Assembly: GCA_003220155.1 (NCBI GenBank)
Contig: QHRO01000244.1
Location: 1-51,536, forward strand
DNA length: 51,536 nucleotides
Direction: 5' to 3'
From: Verrucomicrobiota bacterium
Lineage (GTDB): Bacteria > Verrucomicrobiota > Verrucomicrobiia > Chthoniobacterales > UBA10450
The notes beneath the pieces are model-generated. The model had not been told where the DNA came from. It saw nothing but the letters and a program-made list of their open reading frames with translations, and ran no database searches. Positions 49,581 to 51,536 of the stretch are shown one piece after another (the stretch's first letter is position 1; the number at the start of each line of letters is the position of its first letter). The translations under genes were made by a program, and so were the position numbers.

Positions 49581-50933
49581 CTAGTTTTCGCCCGCAGCTT
49601 CCGCAAAGGCCACATCGCCGGAACGCAAGTCGAGTTCAGCTTCCGCCGGCGTGCCGAAGACGCGCGCCCGATTATCATCGAATTCGCCCTCCCACCGCGC
49701 AATCACCAGGGTGGCGAGGGCGTTACCAATCAGGTTCACGCACGATCGGCCCATATCCATGATCGCATCGACGCCGAGGACGATAGCGACGCCGGCCGTC
49801 GCGACCGGTGCCGGGATTAGATTCGTCAAAGTCGCGAGGAGCACCAGAATGGACGCGCGCGGAACACCAGCGAGTCCTTTGGATGTAATCATGAAGGCAA
49901 CCATCATAGAAAGTTGCTGCGCGAAACCAAAGTGTTGCCCCATGCTTGGACCGGCGGCCTGCACAATAAAAATCGAGGTGACGGCGAGGAAAATCATCGA
50001 GCCGTCGAGATTAAAGGAATAACCGGTCGGCATCACGAAACCGACGATGCGTTTCGGCACGCCGAGGCGTTCCATCGCCTCCATCGCTCTGGGCATGGCT
50101 GATTCGCTGCTCGTGGTTGCGAAAGCGATTGTCGCCGGCTCGCGAATCGCGCTCACAAATTGCCGAATCGGCGCCTGGATTACCACCAGGATGAGTCCGA
50201 AAACGAACACAATGAAAATGATCAGTCCGAGGTAGTAGCTGAATATGAGGTTTCCCAAACTAACGAGCACGCCCGGACCCTGGGTGCCGATGGTATGCGC
50301 CATGGCCGCGCCGACACCAATGGGTGCAAATTTCATGACGTAGTTCGTCAGCTTGAACATCACCTGCGAGAGACTTTCCATTCCGCGCAAGAGCGGTTTT
50401 CCTTTTTCGCCAACCGCCGACACCGCCATCGCGAACAGCACGGCGAAGGCGACAATTTGGAGAATGTCGCCGCGCACCAGCGAATCAATGACGCTCGAGG
50501 GGAATACGTGTACGAGCGTTTCGATCAAAGTCTGCGGATGAGTTTCGCCAATTTTCTGGACCGTCTCACTCGCCCCCGCCACAAGCGGGACTCGCGCACC
50601 CGGCCTGGTTAAATTAACGACCGCTAATCCAATAAATAATGCGGCGGTGGTGACAACTTCGAAGTAAATGAGCGCTTTCACGCCCATCCGCCCTACCTTC
50701 CGTAAATCGCCACCCCCAGCGATACCGACGACCAGAGTCGAAAAAACAAGCGGACCAATGATTGATTTGATCAGATTCAGGAAAATGTCGCGAAGAAAAT
50801 AGACGTTGTTTCCCCACTCCGGCCGTATCCAGCCGACCGCGACGCCGACAACCAGCCCGATCATAATCTGCGTGGTCAGCGATGGACGGTACGAGGGGCG
50901 CGATGGGCGGCGCACGGAAACGTTTTTAGTCAT
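49581..50933 (-). CDS. Dicarboxylate/amino-acid:cation symporter (GltP/DctA family)
   Basis: Na+ or H+ coupled uptake of glutamate, aspartate or C4-dicarboxylates. The 450-residue protein has the N-terminal helices with LNLIKSIIGPLVFSTLVVGI, the re-entrant serine-rich loop ATTSSESAMPRAMEAMERLG, PTGYSFNLDGSMIFLAVTSI and the second re-entrant loop with MITSKGLAGVPRASILVLLA, all hallmarks of the DAACS family. The substrate cannot be fixed. The tail beyond the last helix is acidic. It is a single-gene unit. Confidence 0.95.
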   Translation of the reverse strand: MTKNVSVRRPSRPSYRPSLTTQIMIGLVVGVAVGWIRPEWGNNVYFLRDIFLNLIKSIIGPLVFSTLVVGIAGGGDLRKVGRMGVKALIYFEVVTTAALFIGLAVVNLTRPGARVPLVAGASETVQKIGETHPQTLIETLVHVFPSSVIDSLVRGDILQIVAFAVLFAMAVSAVGEKGKPLLRGMESLSQVMFKLTNYVMKFAPIGVGAAMAHTIGTQGPGVLVSLGNLIFSYYLGLIIFIVFVFGLILVVIQAPIRQFVSAIREPATIAFATTSSESAMPRAMEAMERLGVPKRIVGFVMPTGYSFNLDGSMIFLAVTSIFIVQAAGPSMGQHFGFAQQLSMMVAFMITSKGLAGVPRASILVLLATLTNLIPAPVATAGVAIVLGVDAIMDMGRSCVNLIGNALATLVIARWEGEFDDNRARVFGTPAEAELDLRSGDVAFAEAAGEN

Positions 50934-51054
50934 GCGACGCTTGGATTAACACAATGCGCACAACGGATCGAGTCTTCGGCTACGCAATCTTAACGGTTTT
51001 GCCCGGTAAAACGTTGGAGAAATGTGCCGTGTTTCTGTTCTTCCGGGAGCGCGT

Positions 51055-51172
51055 GTGGGAAAAGCGCCGTCGTCGCTTCGCTTTGCCGGCGCAGTCCAAA
51101 AAAGGTCTTGTGGAGTGCGGTGGGAAGCGGAGCGCCACACCGCTTTTCTTTCGCGAACAATACCCTGGGGAT
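51055..51172. repeat. Family F repeat, copy 2
   Basis: GAAAAGCGCCGTCGTCGC, CTTCGCTTTGCCGGCGCAGTC and GGAGTGCGGTGGGAAGCGGA then GCGCCACACCGCTTTT. It is the opposite orientation of the copy at 23868-24050. The gap 50934-51318 between gltP and thrC is mostly this element; the short ORFs here are repeat translations. No other gene or riboswitch was recognised. Confidence 0.75.
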
Positions 51173-51318
51173 CACTTTTAGCATTTCTTGGCGTGTTAGC
51201 GGTTTAGCGGTACGAGTCTCATCTTATCGCGGCTCCTGCTTGCCGGTCTGAGCGACTTCGCTAAACAAATGGCAGTGATGCCACATCATGTTAGCATCGC
51301 CCCAGGCCGCTCCATCTC

Positions 51319-51536
51319 ATGTTTCTAACGCATCTGAGCTGCACATCCTGTGGGTTGCGTCACGACTGGGGGAAGCTGCAAAACTTATGCACGGCGTGCC
51401 GCAAACCGCTGTTCGCTGTTTATGACTTGGAACGAGCAGGACGCGCTCTCAAACGCGATGCGCTGTTAACCCGTGCAGAGAAATCGCTTTGGCGTTATCG
51501 CGAATTGTTGCCGGTGCCGATCGAGACCTCACTCGT
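51319..51536 (+). CDS. thrC: Threonine synthase, N-terminal part
   Basis: PLP enzyme making threonine from O-phosphohomoserine; only the first ~72 residues are in the window. The N-terminal zinc-ribbon-like part has LSCTSCGLRHDWGKLQNLC and CRKPLFAVYDLERAGRALK, followed by LWRYRELLPV, which is typical of the ThrC group with an N-terminal zinc ribbon. The catalytic lysine and PLP site lie beyond the window edge. The start is ATG 51319, the first in-frame methionine. Confidence 0.9.
   Translation, partial: MFLTHLSCTSCGLRHDWGKLQNLCTACRKPLFAVYDLERAGRALKRDALLTRAEKSLWRYRELLPVPIETSL

Noticed and set aside
1-51536. tRNA, rRNA, riboswitch or prophage genes
   Set aside because: No cloverleaf, rRNA signature, known riboswitch core, phage structural gene or integrase was recognised by eye; a covariance search could still find a tRNA or small RNA.

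Overview
The window looks like a chromosomal piece of a soil Verrucomicrobium, probably from the Spartobacteria/Chthoniobacterales side (close to 'Candidatus Udaeobacter'-type genomes). This is an inference. It rests on a 20S proteasome operon headed by a UBact modifier, the futalosine menaquinone gene mqnC, a BamA-Skp pair, a class II FBPase (GlpX), and gaps full of several families of palindromic repeats. No rRNA, tRNA, CRISPR array, prophage or IS transposase was recognised.

Layout. 1-3.3 kb: the end of a P1B metal ATPase, a ZIP metal transporter and lysA. 3.3-7.1 kb: an ancient segmental tandem duplication, in which a lysA 3' end lies tail-to-tail with a multi-pass membrane protein, twice; the second membrane protein carries a perfect internal 243-bp tandem repeat. 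7.2-17 kb: housekeeping genes (bioB, pyrD, mnmE, hisC, cysteine desulfurase, pdxH) with small envelope genes. 17.3-23 kb: a decayed methyltransferase, a YqjD-like membrane protein with a coupled 54-aa basic protein, ResB, a DUF1353 lipoprotein and an MFS transporter. 24.2-26.3 kb: a probable metal-stress cluster of two small Cys-rich secreted proteins and an outer-membrane barrel with a heavy-metal-binding domain. 26.6-28.2 kb: glpX and a beta/gamma-crystallin-like protein.

28.3-30.3 kb is the most unusual accessory stretch. At least one well-formed integron attC site (29207-29330), with a paired R box, a paired L box and an extrahelical G, follows a HEPN-like gene. It is followed by a 50-aa ORF, a second weaker attC and an HELGH-motif protein. 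No integrase is in view, so this resembles an orphan cassette cluster (CALIN).

30.3-41 kb: a DAO/alcohol dehydrogenase pair, mqnC, bamA, skp, a DUF3108 protein, and a compact minus-strand operon UBact-prcB-prcA-amidase-PG-binding protein. This suggests that tagged proteolysis and cell-wall hydrolysis are co-expressed. 41-51.5 kb: LysM and double-GYF proteins, an MsbA-like ABC exporter, a MOSC protein, a beta-hydroxyacid dehydrogenase, an MBL hydrolase, the DUF4337-ruvC-lipB operon, DUF1003, a GltP-type symporter and the start of thrC.

A second theme is small palindromic repeats. At least seven copies of family A, four of B, two of C and several other families fill the gaps. Four coding genes (lysA, resB, the DAO gene, lipB) carry such elements inserted in frame. 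A 14-bp module occurs six times, five of them inside other elements. Several genes (bioB, a TonB-C protein, a methyltransferase, a secreted protein, the HEPN cassette gene) carry single-base frame disruptions. These may be real decay or assembly errors.
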